Positions 7,778-16,808 of a stretch of DNA of 64,000 nucleotides are shown piece after piece (position 1 is the stretch's first letter; each line of letters starts with the position of its first letter). The notes beneath the pieces were generated by a model. The model was not told the origin of the DNA and searched no databases. It saw only the letters and a program-made list of their open reading frames with translations. The position numbers and the translations under genes were made by a program. Location: the NCBI RefSeq assembly GCF_000364445.2, contig NZ_CP043538.1, positions 5,909,447-5,973,446 of the forward strand, in the 5' to 3' direction. The stretch comes from Methylobacterium mesophilicum SR1.6/6 (lineage in GTDB: Bacteria > Pseudomonadota > Alphaproteobacteria > Rhizobiales > Beijerinckiaceae).

Positions 7778-9268
7778 ATGTTACACCAAGGCCATCCGAT
7801 GAGACCGAGCCGCCGGGCCCTGCTGCAAGGCGCCGGTGCCCTCCTGGGAACCGTGCCACTGCGCGCCGCCGCGGCCGACGCGACTGCCCGCGGCGCCGTC
7901 GGAGGAACCGTCAGCCCGGTCATGGCCAGGCTCAGTGCCTATATGGGCGAGGCCCGGGACCGCGCGCTCCCGGACGGGATCGTGGAGAAGGCCAAGCACC
8001 ACATCCTCGACACCTTCGCCGCCATGGTGTCGGGCTCCGGCCTTCCGCCGGCCAGGGCCGCCTACAGCTTCGCGACCTCCTACGGCGGCTCGGGCGAAGC
8101 GACGCTCGTCGCCTCCAGGGGCACGGCCGATCCGCTCGTGGCCGCCCTGGTCAACGGCATGCTGGCCCACTCCGACGAGACCGACGACTCGAACGAGTTC
8201 TCGCAGTCGCATCCGGGCGCGCCGATCGTGCCGGCGGCGCTAGCCGCCGCCGAGACGTTCGGGATCGACGGCACGCGCTTCCTGCGCGCCGTCACGCTGG
8301 GCTACGACGTCGGCCCCCGCGTCACCCTCAGCTTCGACGCGATCCCGTTCCGCAACACCAGCCACAAGAGCACCCACGCCATCGCGGGCGCCTTCGGGGC
8401 TGCGGCCGCCGCCGCCTGCGCCGCCGGGCTGGACGCGCAGCAGATGCGCTGGGTGCTCGACTATGCGGCCCAGCAATCCTCCGGCATCGGCGCCTGGACG
8501 CGCGACACGCAGCACATCGAGAAATCCTTCGTGTTCGCCGGCATGCCCGCGCGCAGCGGGCTCACGGCAGCGCTGATGGTGAAGGCCGGCTGCACGGGCA
8601 TCGACGACATCTTCTCGGGGGCCGACAACTACTTCCTGGCCTACGCGCCCGACGCTCGGCTGGACGAGCTGACGGCCGGCCTTGGCACGCGCTACGAGAT
8701 CGCCCGCACCAACATCAAGAAATGGACGGTGGGCTCGCCCATCCAGGCGCCGCTGGATGCCTTGAGCAACATCCTGCAGCGGCATCGCATCGAGCCCGAA
8801 GCGGTGACATCGGTCACCGTCCGCGTGGCCCACACCGAGGCGCGGATCGTCGACAATCGCGACATGCCCGACATCTGCCTCCAGCACATGGTGGCGATCA
8901 TGCTGCTCGACGGGACGGCCTCGTTCCAGGCGGCGCACGACAGCGACCGCATGGCCGACCCGACGGTGCTGCGCCTGCGCGCCAAGGTCCGGCTGATCCC
9001 GAGCGACGAGCTGGAGCGCCTCGAACCGGCGCGGGCCGCCATCGTGGACATCGCGCTGAACGACGGGACGGTCCTGTCCGACAAGGTGCTGGCGGTCCGC
9101 GGCACGGCCGACAACCCGATGCCGCGGGCGGAGGTGGTCACCAAGTGTCGCGACCTGATGGCGCCAATCCTCGGCGCGGACAGGACGTCCCGGCTGATCG
9201 ACGCCGTGCTGGCGATCGAGACGGTCGGGACCATGCGCGACGTCGCGGGCCTGCTGCGCCTGGGCTGA
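7778..9268 (+). CDS. MmgE/PrpD family protein with Tat-like N-terminal leader
   Basis: This 496-residue protein has the MmgE/PrpD signature HSDETDD followed by SHPGAPIVPAA. Unlike most of its family it begins with a leader: after MRPSRRALLQ comes a hydrophobic stretch ending in an alanine-rich cleavage-like site near residue 35, resembling a twin-arginine export signal (SRRALL). The ATG at 7778 has GGAG upstream; the ATG at 7799 puts the arginine pair closer to the N-terminus and may be the real start. Export would place a dehydratase or isomerase in the periplasm, which is unusual. It is distinct from the cytosolic paralogue at 1199-2572 and lies 32 bases after the dehydrogenase gene. Confidence 0.87.
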   Translation: MLHQGHPMRPSRRALLQGAGALLGTVPLRAAAADATARGAVGGTVSPVMARLSAYMGEARDRALPDGIVEKAKHHILDTFAAMVSGSGLPPARAAYSFATSYGGSGEATLVASRGTADPLVAALVNGMLAHSDETDDSNEFSQSHPGAPIVPAALAAAETFGIDGTRFLRAVTLGYDVGPRVTLSFDAIPFRNTSHKSTHAIAGAFGAAAAAACAAGLDAQQMRWVLDYAAQQSSGIGAWTRDTQHIEKSFVFAGMPARSGLTAALMVKAGCTGIDDIFSGADNYFLAYAPDARLDELTAGLGTRYEIARTNIKKWTVGSPIQAPLDALSNILQRHRIEPEAVTSVTVRVAHTEARIVDNRDMPDICLQHMVAIMLLDGTASFQAAHDSDRMADPTVLRLRAKVRLIPSDELERLEPARAAIVDIALNDGTVLSDKVLAVRGTADNPMPRAEVVTKCRDLMAPILGADRTSRLIDAVLAIETVGTMRDVAGLLRLG

Positions 9269-9341
9269 GTGATCGCGAAGGCGCGTCGAAGACGGTGCGT
9301 CCCGCGCCACGCGACGGGACCCGAGCCGGGCGGATCCCACG

Positions 9342-9515
9342 ATGGCACGAATCTGCAGGCGTTCCCTGACCGGCCTGGCCGCGCTCGGCAAGCCGCTCAT
9401 CCGCAACGCGTTCGGCCTCGCCATCGCCGCCAAGAAGGCCGAGACCGGTCCGAGCGCGCGCCGCTGCCTCGCCGATCTTGGCGGGCGACTGCGCGTCGTC
9501 GCCGGTGAGGGATGA
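9342..9515 (+). CDS. Possible small protein overlapping the LysR gene start
   Basis: A 57-codon open frame begins at ATG 9342 and ends in a TGA that overlaps the LysR start region (ATGATGA-type junction). Third positions are mostly G or C and the translation is alanine- and leucine-rich with several basic residues (start MARICRRSLTGLAALG). No family is recognised and no strong ribosome binding site precedes it. It could be a coupling peptide, a gene remnant or a chance frame in GC-rich DNA. Confidence 0.3.
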   Translation: MARICRRSLTGLAALGKPLIRNAFGLAIAAKKAETGPSARRCLADLGGRLRVVAGEG

Positions 9516-10411
9516 TGGAGCGGATCGATTTCCTGGGCCTGCAGGCCTTCCTCAGCATCGCCAATTGGGGCAGCTTCAACCGGGCCGCGGCCAGCCTCAA
9601 TCTCTCGCAGGCCGCCCTGAGCCACCGCCTGAAGAAGCTGGAGGACGAACTCGGCGTCAGGCTTGTCGCGCGGACGACGCGGCAGGTGACGCTGACACCC
9701 GCCGGCGTCGAACTTCTGCCGAGCGCGCAGCGCATCGTCGACGAGCTCTCCCAGATCTTCGGCACGCTGCGGCGGCAGGGCCGCGAGAGCCAGGACGTCG
9801 TCAGGTTCGGTTGCCTGCCGACGATCGCCGGCCACCATCTCCCCGTCATCCTGCAGGGCTTCAGCGCCGCCCACCCGGGCGTGCTGGTGCGGGTCCTCGA
9901 TCAATCGGCCACCGCGATCATCGAGCGCGTGCGGGCGGGCGAGGCCGAATTCGGCATCACCATCATGTCGGCCCAGCACTACGACCTCGACATCACGCCC
10001 ATCCACCAGGAGGCCTTCGTGCTGGTGTGTCGGGCCGATCACGCGCTCGCCCGCGCGAAGGTGGTGACGTGGTCCGACCTGGACCGCGAGATCCTCATCA
10101 AGATCGGCGAGCAGACCGGCAACAACCTGCTCATCGCGGCAGGGCTGGGGGGACGCTACGCCGACGTGACCTGGACCTACGAGGTGCACCGCGTCGCCAC
10201 CGCCATCGGCATGGTGCGCGGGGGCTTGGGCGCCACCGTCGTGCCGCGCCTCGCCTTTCAGGCCGCCGACGAGGGAAAGATCGTCGCCGTGCCGCTCCGG
10301 GCCCCGAGCATCGCGCGGACGATCGGCATCGTGACGCGCCGCAATCACACCCTGTCGCCGGTGGCGGAGAGCTTGGCCCGGATGATCCAGGCGTACTTCA
10401 ACGCGCTCTGA
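9512..10411 (+). CDS. LysR family transcriptional regulator
   Basis: This 299-residue LysR-type regulator has an N-terminal winged helix (residues 5-65, with [20 protein letters not shown] as the HTH core) and a periplasmic-binding-protein-like effector domain (about 92-295). The start is one of two adjacent ATG codons (9512 or 9515), preceded by GAGGG. It lies directly upstream of galB, galC and the MFS gene and in the same direction, so it is the natural candidate to regulate them in response to a pathway intermediate, in the manner of GalR. The 188-base gap to galB contains an AT-rich stretch (about 10475-10525) suitable for promoter and operator. Confidence 0.9.
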   Translation: MMERIDFLGLQAFLSIANWGSFNRAAASLNLSQAALSHRLKKLEDELGVRLVARTTRQVTLTPAGVELLPSAQRIVDELSQIFGTLRRQGRESQDVVRFGCLPTIAGHHLPVILQGFSAAHPGVLVRVLDQSATAIIERVRAGEAEFGITIMSAQHYDLDITPIHQEAFVLVCRADHALARAKVVTWSDLDREILIKIGEQTGNNLLIAAGLGGRYADVTWTYEVHRVATAIGMVRGGLGATVVPRLAFQAADEGKIVAVPLRAPSIARTIGIVTRRNHTLSPVAESLARMIQAYFNAL

Positions 10412-10599
10412 TCGCGCCGCGTGCCGGCCGTATCCGGTCCGGTGGCACCGCACCAAGCTGCCCGCGAACGACCAGTTATTCTTCGATCTTCTGCATCAAT
10501 CCCCTCAATCTAATCATTTGTTTGCGCGACCCGACCGCCTTAGCCCTGCATGCACGATAGTGCCGCGAGCGGCGGTGCATCCCTCGGGAGCGATGAGAC

Positions 10600-11325
10600 A
10601 TGGCGGCTGCAGCGCGATCGGGCCTCGTCGTGACGGCCCATCCGGGCGACTTCGTCTGGCGCGCCGGCGGCGCCATCGCCCTGCACGCGCGCAAGGGCTA
10701 CCGGATGAAGATCGTCTGCCTGTCGTTCGGCGAGCGCGGCGAGAGCCAGTGGGCCTGGAAGAAGGCCGGCGTGCGCCTCGAGGACGTGAAGGCCCAGCGC
10801 CGCGCCGAGGCCGAGGAAGCGGCCGGCATCCTCGGAGCCGAGATCGAGTTCCTCGACGTCGGCGACTATCCCCTGCGCGTCGACGAGGCCGTCCTCGACC
10901 GGCTGGTCGACGTCTACCGCGAGGAGCGTCCGGCCTTCGTGCTGACCCACGCCCTCGAAGATCCCTACAATTTCGACCATCCGGTCGCTGCCCACGCGGC
11001 GCAGGAGGCCCGGGTGATCGCCCAGGCCGCCGGGCACAAGCCGGACCCGGGCCGCAGCTACGCCGCACCGCCCGTGTTCCTGTTCGAGCCGCACCAGCCG
11101 GAGCAGTGCAACTTCAAGCCCCAGGTCATCCTGAACATCGATGCCGTGTGGGAGACCAAGGTCCGCGCGTTCCAAGTGCTCGCCGCACAGAAGCACCTCT
11201 GGGAGTACTACACACGCGTGGCGCTCAACCGCGGCGTCCAGGGCGGCCGCAACTCCGGGACGGCGATGACCTACGGGGAGGCCTATCAGCGCCTGTTCCC
11301 GATGACGCTGGAGGAGCTGGCATGA
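10600..11325 (+). CDS. galB: 4-oxalomesaconate hydratase, PIG-L/LmbE fold
   Basis: This 241-residue protein of the PIG-L deacetylase superfamily matches the GalB branch, which hydrates 4-oxalomesaconate to 4-carboxy-4-hydroxy-2-oxoadipate in gallate degradation. Recognisable elements are [18 protein letters not shown] from residue 13 (the usual deacetylase AHPDD is AHPGD here, consistent with a hydratase), SFGERGES (42-49), PYNFDHP (122-128) and [16 protein letters not shown] near the C-terminus, which I recall from Pseudomonas GalB. Its TGA overlaps the ATG of the next gene, galC, so the two are translationally coupled. The neighbours supply the preceding (PDC hydrolase-like) and following (aldolase) steps. 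Confidence 0.85.
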   Translation: MAAAARSGLVVTAHPGDFVWRAGGAIALHARKGYRMKIVCLSFGERGESQWAWKKAGVRLEDVKAQRRAEAEEAAGILGAEIEFLDVGDYPLRVDEAVLDRLVDVYREERPAFVLTHALEDPYNFDHPVAAHAAQEARVIAQAAGHKPDPGRSYAAPPVFLFEPHQPEQCNFKPQVILNIDAVWETKVRAFQVLAAQKHLWEYYTRVALNRGVQGGRNSGTAMTYGEAYQRLFPMTLEELA

Positions 11326-12011
11326 GCAACGTCGTCGTCCGCAACATCCCCCGCGTCGCACCGGCCGTCGCCGACACGCTCGCCGGGCACGGCGTCTCCA
11401 CGGTCCACGAGGCGCAGGGGCGCACCGGTCTCCTGAAGACCTACATGCGGCCGATCTGGCCGGGCGCCGCGATCGCCGGCAGCGCCGTCACCGTGCTGGC
11501 GCAGCCCGGCGACAACTGGATGCTGCACGTGGCCATCGAGCAGTGCCGCCCCGGCGACGTCCTGGTGGTGGCCTGCACGACCGACAACACCGACGGCATG
11601 TTCGGCGACCTGCTCGCCACCTCGCTGAAGGCGCGCGGCGGCGTCGGCCTGGTGATCGACGCGGGCTGCCGCGACGTGCGCACGCTCAAGGAGATGGGCT
11701 TCCCGGTCTGGTCGCGGGCGATCTCGGCCAAGGGCACGGTCAAGGCGACGCTGGGCAGCGTCAACGTCCCCGTGGTCTGCGCGGGCGCCGTGGTCCGGCC
11801 GGGCGACGCGATCGTGGCGGACGATGACGGCGTCGTGGTCGTCCCGCACGCCGAGGCCGAGGCCGTCGCCGCCAGAGCGGACGAACGGGCCGCGAACGAA
11901 GTCGCCAAGCGCGCCCGGCTCGCGGCCGGAGAACTCGGTCTCGACCTCTACGGGATGCGCCCGGCGCTGGCGGCCGCCGGCCTCGAATACCGCGACGATC
12001 CGCAGGACTGA
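11322..12011 (+). CDS. galC: 4-carboxy-4-hydroxy-2-oxoadipate aldolase / oxaloacetate decarboxylase, RraA-like
   Basis: This 229-residue protein starts at an ATG overlapping the galB stop (ATGA). It has the RraA/HMG-CHA aldolase fold: [20 protein letters not shown], containing the conserved arginine-aspartate pair used for substrate and metal, and [17 protein letters not shown] near residue 165. LigK/ProA/GalC enzymes split 4-carboxy-4-hydroxy-2-oxoadipate into pyruvate and oxaloacetate and can decarboxylate oxaloacetate. Direct coupling to galB makes this assignment much more likely than the RNase E regulator RraA, which shares the fold. It provides the exit of the pathway into central metabolism. 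Confidence 0.87.
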   Translation: MSNVVVRNIPRVAPAVADTLAGHGVSTVHEAQGRTGLLKTYMRPIWPGAAIAGSAVTVLAQPGDNWMLHVAIEQCRPGDVLVVACTTDNTDGMFGDLLATSLKARGGVGLVIDAGCRDVRTLKEMGFPVWSRAISAKGTVKATLGSVNVPVVCAGAVVRPGDAIVADDDGVVVVPHAEAEAVAARADERAANEVAKRARLAAGELGLDLYGMRPALAAAGLEYRDDPQD

Positions 12012-12131
12012 CGAGCGCCGAGACAGAGGCCGGCAGACCGTCCGCGAAGAGACGGCGCCGGCTGAACCGTGCTGCCCGCCCGGCCGGCGGCCGAGCGGCG
12101 CGCGATCCCGTATGGCCGGAGGAGACGCATC

Positions 12132-13439
12132 ATGATGAAGCTCGGCTGGTACCACACGCTCGATCAGACCGAGCGCCGAACCTACTGGGCCTGCTTCGCG
12201 GGATTCGGCCTCGACGCGATGGACACGACGATCTACGCCCTCGTGATCCCGGCGCTGATCGCGACGCTGGGCCTGACGCAGGCCGAGGCCGGCTACCTCG
12301 CCACGGCCTCCCTCGCGGGGGCCGCGGTCGGCGGCTGGGCTGCCGGCATCCTGGCCGACCGGATCGGCCGCGTCAGGATCCTGCAGCTCACCATCCTGAT
12401 GGTCGCGGGCTTCACCTGCCTGGCCGCGTTCATGAGCGACTTCTGGTCTCTCGCCGTCGTCCGCTTCCTTCAGGGCCTCGGCTACGGGGGCGAGGCCGCG
12501 GTCGGCGGCGTCCTGATCAGCGAGGTGATCCGGCCCGCGCTTCGCGGGCGTGTCGCCGCCTCCGTCCAGAGCAGCTACGCGGTCGGGTACGCGATCTCGG
12601 TCAGCCTGCTGCCGGTCATCGCGTCCCTGTTCTCCGAGGAGATGGGCTGGCGCGTCTTCTTCGCGATCGGCATCGTCCCGGCCGGGCTCGTCTTCTTCAT
12701 CCGCCGGCTCGTCCCGGAATCCGGCATCTACGCCGCGGCGCGGGCCGCGCAGCGCGACGGCGTCGTGCCGCCGCCGTTCTGGACGATCTTCACCGGCCGG
12801 CACCTGCGCCGCACGGCCGCCGCCGCGATCATGTCGACCGGCATCTTCGGCGGCGCCTACGTGATGATCACGTGGCTGCCGACCTACCTGCGCACGGCGC
12901 TCGGCCTCTCGATCAAGTCGAGCACCGGTTACCTCGCGATGAACATCCTCGGCTCCCTCGTCGGCCCGCTCCTCTACGGCTGGCTGTCGGACCGGATCGG
13001 GCGGCGGCCCGCCTTCATGACGTTCCTGCTGCTGCAGTCCGGCAACGTCGCGATCCTGCTGCTCGCACCGGTCGGCCTCACCACGACCATCGTCCTGAGC
13101 TTCTTCCTCGGCGCATTCCAGGGGGCCCTGGCCTCGGGCATGCTGCCGACCTTCGCGGAGCTGTTCCCGACCTCGATCCGGGCGAGCGGCCAGGGCTTCT
13201 GCCTGGGCGGCGGTCGCGGCTTCGGCTCGGTCGTGCCCGCCACGGTGGGCATCCTGGCCGCGAGCCTGCCGCTGGGGACGGCGATGGGAGCCTGTGCCCT
13301 CTGCGCCTACGGGGTCGCCTTCTGCGCGGCTCTGCTCCTGCCCGAGACCGCCGGCACGGACCTGCACGAGCAGGGCCGCGGTCAGACAGCGAGGACCGGT
13401 CATCAGGAGCACCCGTCAGACATCGTCTCGGCCTCGTAG
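12132..13439 (+). CDS. MFS transporter, probable aromatic or carboxylic acid importer
   Basis: This 435-residue 12-helix carrier starts at ATG 12132 behind GGAGGAGA. It shows the MFS loop motif ADRIGRVRIL between helices 2 and 3, a second copy SDRIGRRPAF in the C-terminal half, and a PETAGTDL segment at the end of the last helix, as in aromatic acid/sialate-type symporters. It closes the galB-galC run, 120 bases downstream of galC, and probably imports the substrate of that route. It is not closely similar to the ACS carrier at the start of the window. The last 30 residues are polar and likely cytoplasmic. Confidence 0.87.
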   Translation: MMKLGWYHTLDQTERRTYWACFAGFGLDAMDTTIYALVIPALIATLGLTQAEAGYLATASLAGAAVGGWAAGILADRIGRVRILQLTILMVAGFTCLAAFMSDFWSLAVVRFLQGLGYGGEAAVGGVLISEVIRPALRGRVAASVQSSYAVGYAISVSLLPVIASLFSEEMGWRVFFAIGIVPAGLVFFIRRLVPESGIYAAARAAQRDGVVPPPFWTIFTGRHLRRTAAAAIMSTGIFGGAYVMITWLPTYLRTALGLSIKSSTGYLAMNILGSLVGPLLYGWLSDRIGRRPAFMTFLLLQSGNVAILLLAPVGLTTTIVLSFFLGAFQGALASGMLPTFAELFPTSIRASGQGFCLGGGRGFGSVVPATVGILAASLPLGTAMGACALCAYGVAFCAALLLPETAGTDLHEQGRGQTARTGHQEHPSDIVSAS

Positions 13440-13990
13440 GGACGCGGCCGGGCGGCTGCTTCGCGCCCGTCCCGGCCATCTGGCTGGCCCTGGCTGTGCG
13501 CAGAGCAACTCATGGAACCCGGCATCTCCCGTGCGACCCGCACGGCGGACGCGGCGTGGGCGGTGCTCGAACCGCTGCCGCCCACCGTTGTGCACGGCAG
13601 GGAGCGCGTGGGCTCGCTCTGCGCGCGTCGTCCGAAATCGCCTCGTCCTCAAGGCCTCCGGTCGGGGCTGATCCTCTCCATCAGCCCCGTCCAGAGCCGA
13701 CCGGTCCGGTCGAGGCTGACCGACCGGGCGTTCGGTGACGGACCAGCTCGCCGGGCGCCCGACGTGAAACCGGCTGGTCCACACCCCGCCGCTGCCGTTC
13801 AGGCGGATCTATCCAGTGTTCGATGCATCCACGATTGCGGGTCTCGCCGGCCGGCTCGTCGATCGGTGCCGCTTTGTCAGTTTCCGACTTTTGGTTTGAC
13901 GCGTTTTAACCATCTTTGATTGACTGACAGGCTCGGTAATTTTAACCTTTAGAAAAACCGAGGACACGTCCGGGCTCAGGAGTGACTCCG
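13440..13990. other. Intergenic gap with possible transposase remnant and AT-rich promoter
   Basis: No intact gene is seen. A plus-strand frame from 13512 begins with residues resembling the N-terminus of IS5-type transposases (TADAAWAVLEPLPP, compare the common TDxxWxxxxPLLPP), but nothing downstream supports a complete transposase. The last 100 bases (13880-13960) turn AT-rich and hold promoter-like hexamers for the secreted protein gene at 13991. Confidence 0.4.
13920..13948 (+). promoter_or_regulatory. Putative sigma-70-type promoter
   Basis: TTGACT at 13920-13925 and TAACCT at 13943-13948 are separated by 17 bases, 42 bases upstream of the ATG at 13991, in the only AT-rich part of the gap. 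The -10 match is weak. Confidence 0.33.
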
Positions 13991-15043
13991 ATGGACTCAC
14001 GCACGGGAAGCGGGGCCTGCTCCAGATCGCTCGCGCTCACGAGCCTCGTGGCCGTCCATCTCGCCGTGCCGGCCGCGGCGCAAGACGCCGACGTGGTCCA
14101 CCCGACGGGCCGGACGGCAGCCTACAGCGACCGCGACACGGACGTGCGGCAGCCCGCGACGTCCGATCTCACGGTCGTCACACGGGATGTCCTCGGCAGG
14201 CTCGGGGTCGCCCTTCCGTTGCAAATCCAGGTGGTCCGCACACGAGAAGTCGCGGTCGAGGCGATCAAGCTGTTCGGATTGCCCCCCGGAGCGACGATCA
14301 GCGATTCGATCAACGCGTTCTCGCCGTCGAGCGAGGTCGCGGATGTCGACATAACGTCGTGGGATCTCTCGAAACTCCAGCTGACGCAGCGTGGCGACCG
14401 CGAGCGGAGCCTGTTGCTCGCGGTCGCGGCGATCTGGTCGCCGGCGGGCGGCAGCGCCCTCGAAGTCACGTCGAGTCGCTTCAAGGTCAGCTTCGTGCGG
14501 GCAGAGGCCGAGCAGGCCGCCGCTTCCACTGGCGAGCCCGGTCGTCTCGATGCACCCAGCACACGGACCCAGGCGCCTCTGCCGGCTGCCGGGGTGACGC
14601 CGAGTTCGCATGTCTTCGTCCCGGAGACGCATGTCGCACCGCTTCAAACCGGGGCGATCGATCGCCCGGCAGTTCCACCGCTCGGCGAAGGGAACCGCGC
14701 CGAGAGGATTGACGGAGCGCCCCGTCCGCGGCCGGCGCCGTCATCGCCGCTATCACAGCCGTCAGCGCAGCCGGCGCCATCGGTCGACCCGCTGGTGGAG
14801 CGGGCCCGGGGCCTGATCCGTCTCGGCGACATCAGCGGTGCTCGCCTCCTGCTGGAGCGCGCGCAGGCGCGCAACGCGCCGAACGCGACCTTCCTGCTGG
14901 CGCAGACATGGGATCCGGCCGTCCTGCGCGCCTGGAACGTGCGAGGCCTGCGGGCGGACCCGGATCTCGCCAGGAGCCTGTACGCGAAGGCCGCCAGTCA
15001 AGCCCGATCGGATGAGCAGCGGCTCACCGCGACGGATCGCTGA
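13991..15043 (+). CDS. Secreted protein with C-terminal Sel1/TPR-like helical repeat
   Basis: This 350-residue protein of unknown function begins at ATG 13991 with AGGAG 8 bases upstream; a GTG 9 bases earlier is less likely. Residues 10-32 form a signal peptide ending VPAAAQ. A globular region (about 60-170) is followed by a proline/serine/alanine-rich linker (about 175-260). The C-terminal 85 residues (LVERARGLIRLGDISGARL and following) resemble Sel1/TPR helical hairpins. The gene lies 40 bases upstream of a TAXI-type binding protein and probably forms an operon with it. Similar secreted repeat proteins accompany TAXI proteins in other Hyphomicrobiales, so a joint envelope role is plausible but undefined. 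Confidence 0.75.
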   Translation: MDSRTGSGACSRSLALTSLVAVHLAVPAAAQDADVVHPTGRTAAYSDRDTDVRQPATSDLTVVTRDVLGRLGVALPLQIQVVRTREVAVEAIKLFGLPPGATISDSINAFSPSSEVADVDITSWDLSKLQLTQRGDRERSLLLAVAAIWSPAGGSALEVTSSRFKVSFVRAEAEQAAASTGEPGRLDAPSTRTQAPLPAAGVTPSSHVFVPETHVAPLQTGAIDRPAVPPLGEGNRAERIDGAPRPRPAPSSPLSQPSAQPAPSVDPLVERARGLIRLGDISGARLLLERAQARNAPNATFLLAQTWDPAVLRAWNVRGLRADPDLARSLYAKAASQARSDEQRLTATDR

Positions 15044-15083
15044 CGCGCGGCGAGGCACCGGGGGATCATCGAGGAGCGCGGAC

Positions 15084-16187
15084 ATGCCGAGACTCGCAAC
15101 ATGCGCAGCCCTCTTCGGGCTTGCCGTCCTTGCCATCGGTCCCACCGCAGGTGCCCGGGAGGCCGCGGCGCCCGAGGGCGAGGCCCAGACGGAGGTGGCG
15201 CTCGGTGAGCGCATGAATGCCAGCACCGTCACGGTGGTGACGGGTACGCCCGGTGGGACCTATTTCCGCGTCGGCGCCGATCTGGCCTTCGTGCTGGATG
15301 ACGGCGACAGACTGCGCATCCTGCCGATCCTCGGCAAGGGCGCGGGCGAGAACGCCTACGACATCCGCTTCCTCAGGGGTGTCGATCTGGGCTTCGTCCG
15401 CACCGACACACTGGAGCAGCTGCGCCAAGACAAGCGTCTGAAGAACATCGAGCGGCACATTCAGTATATCGCCAAGCTCTTCGACGACGAGCTGCACGTC
15501 ATCGCGCCGAACGCGATCAAGACGGTGGCCGATCTCGCCGGCAAGCGGGTCAGCTTCGACGTGAAGGGGAGCGGGACAGACTACAGCGGCCGGGCGATCT
15601 TCCGAGAACTCGGCGTCAGCGTGGAGGCGATCAACGTCGATCAGCCCACCGCCCTCGAAATGCTGCGCAAGGGCGAGATCGAGGCGGTCGTTTCGGTGGC
15701 GGCCAAACCGGTCGCCTTCATCGCGGGCTTCGATCCGGGCGATCGCTTCCACTTCGTCAAGACGCCGTATCCGGATACCATCAACCAGGCCTACGTGCCC
15801 GCCAGCCTCAGCCATGCCGACTATCCGAAGCTCGTGACCGGGGAGGCGGTCGAGACCGTCGCGGTCGGCACGATCCTGGGTGTCTACAACAGCCCCAAGG
15901 GCTCGGCGCGCTACGACAAGCTCGTCCGCTTCGTGGATGCGTTCTTCGGGCAGTTCGACAAGTTCCTGGCCCCGCAGCGGCACCCGAAGTGGCGCGAGGT
16001 CAACCTCGCCGCGTCGGTCAATGGCTGGACGCGCTTCCGGCCGGCTCAGGATTGGCTCGATCGGCATCGGGACCAAGAGGTCGCCGGTCAGCCGGAACTG
16101 GAGCGCTTCTTCCGGTCCCAGCCCGATCGACCGGCCGGGAAGGAGGAGATCTATCAGGCCTACCTGAAATGGCGGCAGGCGCGGTGA
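15084..16187 (+). CDS. TAXI family TRAP transporter solute-binding protein
   Basis: This 367-residue exported protein starts at ATG 15084 with GAGGAG upstream. A signal peptide covers residues 1-24. The mature part begins with VTVVTGTPGGTYFRVGADLA, the glycine-rich TAXI opening, and continues as a two-lobed binding protein (GKRVSFDVKGSGTDYSGR around 155-172). TAXI proteins deliver glutamate, oxo acids or unknown ligands to fused TRAP permeases. No DctM/DctQ gene is adjacent; the only TRAP permease in the window (52369-54255) has its own DctP partner, so this one is an orphan or serves signalling. It is co-oriented with the secreted repeat protein gene just upstream. Confidence 0.85.
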   Translation: MPRLATCAALFGLAVLAIGPTAGAREAAAPEGEAQTEVALGERMNASTVTVVTGTPGGTYFRVGADLAFVLDDGDRLRILPILGKGAGENAYDIRFLRGVDLGFVRTDTLEQLRQDKRLKNIERHIQYIAKLFDDELHVIAPNAIKTVADLAGKRVSFDVKGSGTDYSGRAIFRELGVSVEAINVDQPTALEMLRKGEIEAVVSVAAKPVAFIAGFDPGDRFHFVKTPYPDTINQAYVPASLSHADYPKLVTGEAVETVAVGTILGVYNSPKGSARYDKLVRFVDAFFGQFDKFLAPQRHPKWREVNLAASVNGWTRFRPAQDWLDRHRDQEVAGQPELERFFRSQPDRPAGKEEIYQAYLKWRQAR

Positions 16188-16808
16188 TAGCGCCGGGGCA
16201 CTGAGCACCGCGAGCGGCGCGCCGTACGGGAGGTTGATGACGGGTCCGAAGCAGACGGAGGTCAACCCGTAGAGCCGTGCCCGATCGTTGTGCGATCGGT
16301 ACACACCGCCACGGTGCCGAGGTTAGGATGCCCTGCGCCTGAGCCAAGGATGCATTCGCCCTTCAGCCGCCACGCCGTCATCCCGGGGCCGCGCAGCGGA
16401 GCCCGGGATCCAGAACCATCGACGCGCCTTGAATCTCCGCCCAAAGCGGTTCTGGATTCCGGGCTCGCCTTCGGCGCTCCGGAATGACGGCGCGAGAGCG
16501 GGTGGAGCAGTTCACCCCAGCCAGCCGTGTAGACACGTCTCATGCCATGAAGGCGCGCTGTCGTGTGCCGTACGCGTTGCAATCGGGCACGGCTCCAAGC
16601 CTTTGTTGTAACGCGCTCTCTGGCGCCGAACCGGCGTCTATTTCGGCGGAGAGCTCTCGAGCCGAACGGCGAACGGCCACCTCACATGGAGGGCCGAGAG
16701 TGACCGGTTTGCTTTCAGGGTAAATGGCCCGGGAACCGGCCGGCGTCCCGCCATCCGGAGCCCGCGCGGAGGGCTGATCGGGTGAGGCTCGGCCCGCGGA
16801 AGACGTCG
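16188..16808. other. Intergenic gap between convergent genes
   Basis: Apart from the inverted-repeat element at 16376-16490 I see no gene, RNA or promoter here. Open frames are short, without ribosome binding sites and without coherent composition. Confidence 0.6.
16376..16490. repeat. Dispersed intergenic inverted-repeat element
   Basis: Two long arms face each other. The left (16376-16417) begins CGTCATCCCGGGGCCGC and ends CCAGAACC; the right (16448-16490) begins GGTTCTGGATTCCGGG and ends GGAATGACGG. They pair over about 40 bases with a 30-base loop. The layout is that of the mosaic intergenic repeats common in alphaproteobacterial genomes (RIME/BIME-like). It lies between two convergent genes and could form a bidirectional terminator in RNA. 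Confidence 0.75.
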
